Origin: Gemmatimonadota bacterium
Lineage (GTDB): Bacteria > Gemmatimonadota > Gemmatimonadetes > Longimicrobiales > Gaopeijiaceae
Assembly: GCA_030550695.1 (NCBI GenBank)
Contig: JAUQOX010000202.1
Coordinates: 1-5,413, forward strand
DNA: 5,413 nt
Reading direction: 5' to 3'
The position numbers and the translations under genes were made by a program. Under the pieces are notes generated by a model. That model was not told the origin of the DNA, did not search any database, and worked only from the letters and a program-made list of their open reading frames with translations. Each line of letters begins with the position of its first letter. The first letter of the stretch is position 1. Positions 5,307-5,413 of the stretch are shown here, one piece after another.

Positions 5307-5413
5307 ATGTCGGCCCCCCCTAGGGTTCTGGTCACCGGTGGCGCCGGATTCATCGGCAGTCACGTGGCCCAGGCCTATCTTGACCGCGGATATCAGGTCT
5401 GGGTGTTGGACAA
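5307..5413 (+). CDS. NAD-dependent sugar epimerase/dehydratase (extended SDR), 3'-truncated by window
   Basis: Only the first 35 codons lie in the window. The N-terminus reads as a Rossmann start of the extended SDR family: strand VLVTG (7-11), the dinucleotide-binding motif GGAGFIG (11-17, GxxGxxG), helix SHVAQAYLDRG (18-28) and second strand VWVLD (31-35). It ends in an Asp where NAD-specific enzymes bind the adenine ribose. Such proteins include UDP-glucose 4-epimerase (GalE) and related nucleotide-sugar epimerases and dehydratases that supply cell-surface polysaccharides. The exact substrate cannot be read from this part. The ATG at 5307 has GGAGG (5296-5300) 6 nt upstream. An in-frame ATG at 5262 would add 15 unconserved residues and lacks a good site. 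The gene runs on past the window end. Confidence 0.9.
   Translation, partial: MSAPPRVLVTGGAGFIGSHVAQAYLDRGYQVWVLD

Noticed and set aside
5036..5353. Minus-strand open frames covering the last intergenic region and the epimerase start
   Set aside because: One overlaps the epimerase Rossmann motif in antisense; none shows a recognisable domain.

Overview
The window reads as one strand of a high-GC bacterial chromosome. It holds five recognisable complete genes and the first 35 codons of a sixth, all on the + strand. The order is uvrB, tsaE, tsaB, rimI, a secreted LysM-domain protein, and then the start of an NAD-dependent sugar epimerase/dehydratase. Everything looks like core chromosomal material. 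I see no insertion sequence, phage gene, CRISPR array, tRNA or rRNA.

Positions 21-3758 form a tightly packed run. The uvrB stop overlaps the GTG start of tsaE by three bases (GTGA), tsaE and tsaB are 2 nt apart, and tsaB and rimI are 11 nt apart. uvrB encodes the damage-verifying helicase of nucleotide excision repair. tsaE and tsaB encode two partners of the machinery that makes t6A at position 37 of ANN-decoding tRNAs. rimI encodes the N-terminal acetyltransferase that often travels with tsaB. The catalytic partners tsaD and tsaC are not in the window.

The 102-nt gap after rimI breaks the compact run. It carries an A-rich stretch, a well-spaced sigma70-like promoter (TTGACC-17-TATGTT), a 5'-UTR hairpin and a good Shine-Dalgarno. 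The next gene therefore probably has its own transcription start. It encodes a 392-residue exported protein: signal peptide, one LysM, a Pro-rich linker with a short repeat, and what looks like an internally duplicated beta-rich domain. A 267-nt gap follows, with a possible weak terminator, a pyrimidine tract and a perfect 16-bp palindrome. The epimerase gene then begins and runs off the window.

The organism cannot be fixed from this sequence alone. High GC, GTG starts, and a LysM of the form 'GNPFRWPLLYEANRDRIRDPHWIYPGQ' split across residues 48-74, which resembles LysM proteins I associate with Gemmatimonadota, make that phylum my best guess at moderate to low confidence. The most interesting parts are the duplicated domain and G8/G9 tracts of the LysM gene, the extreme G-rich/C-rich pair flanking the tsaB start, and the palindrome before the epimerase. 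I found no convincing new multi-gene system.
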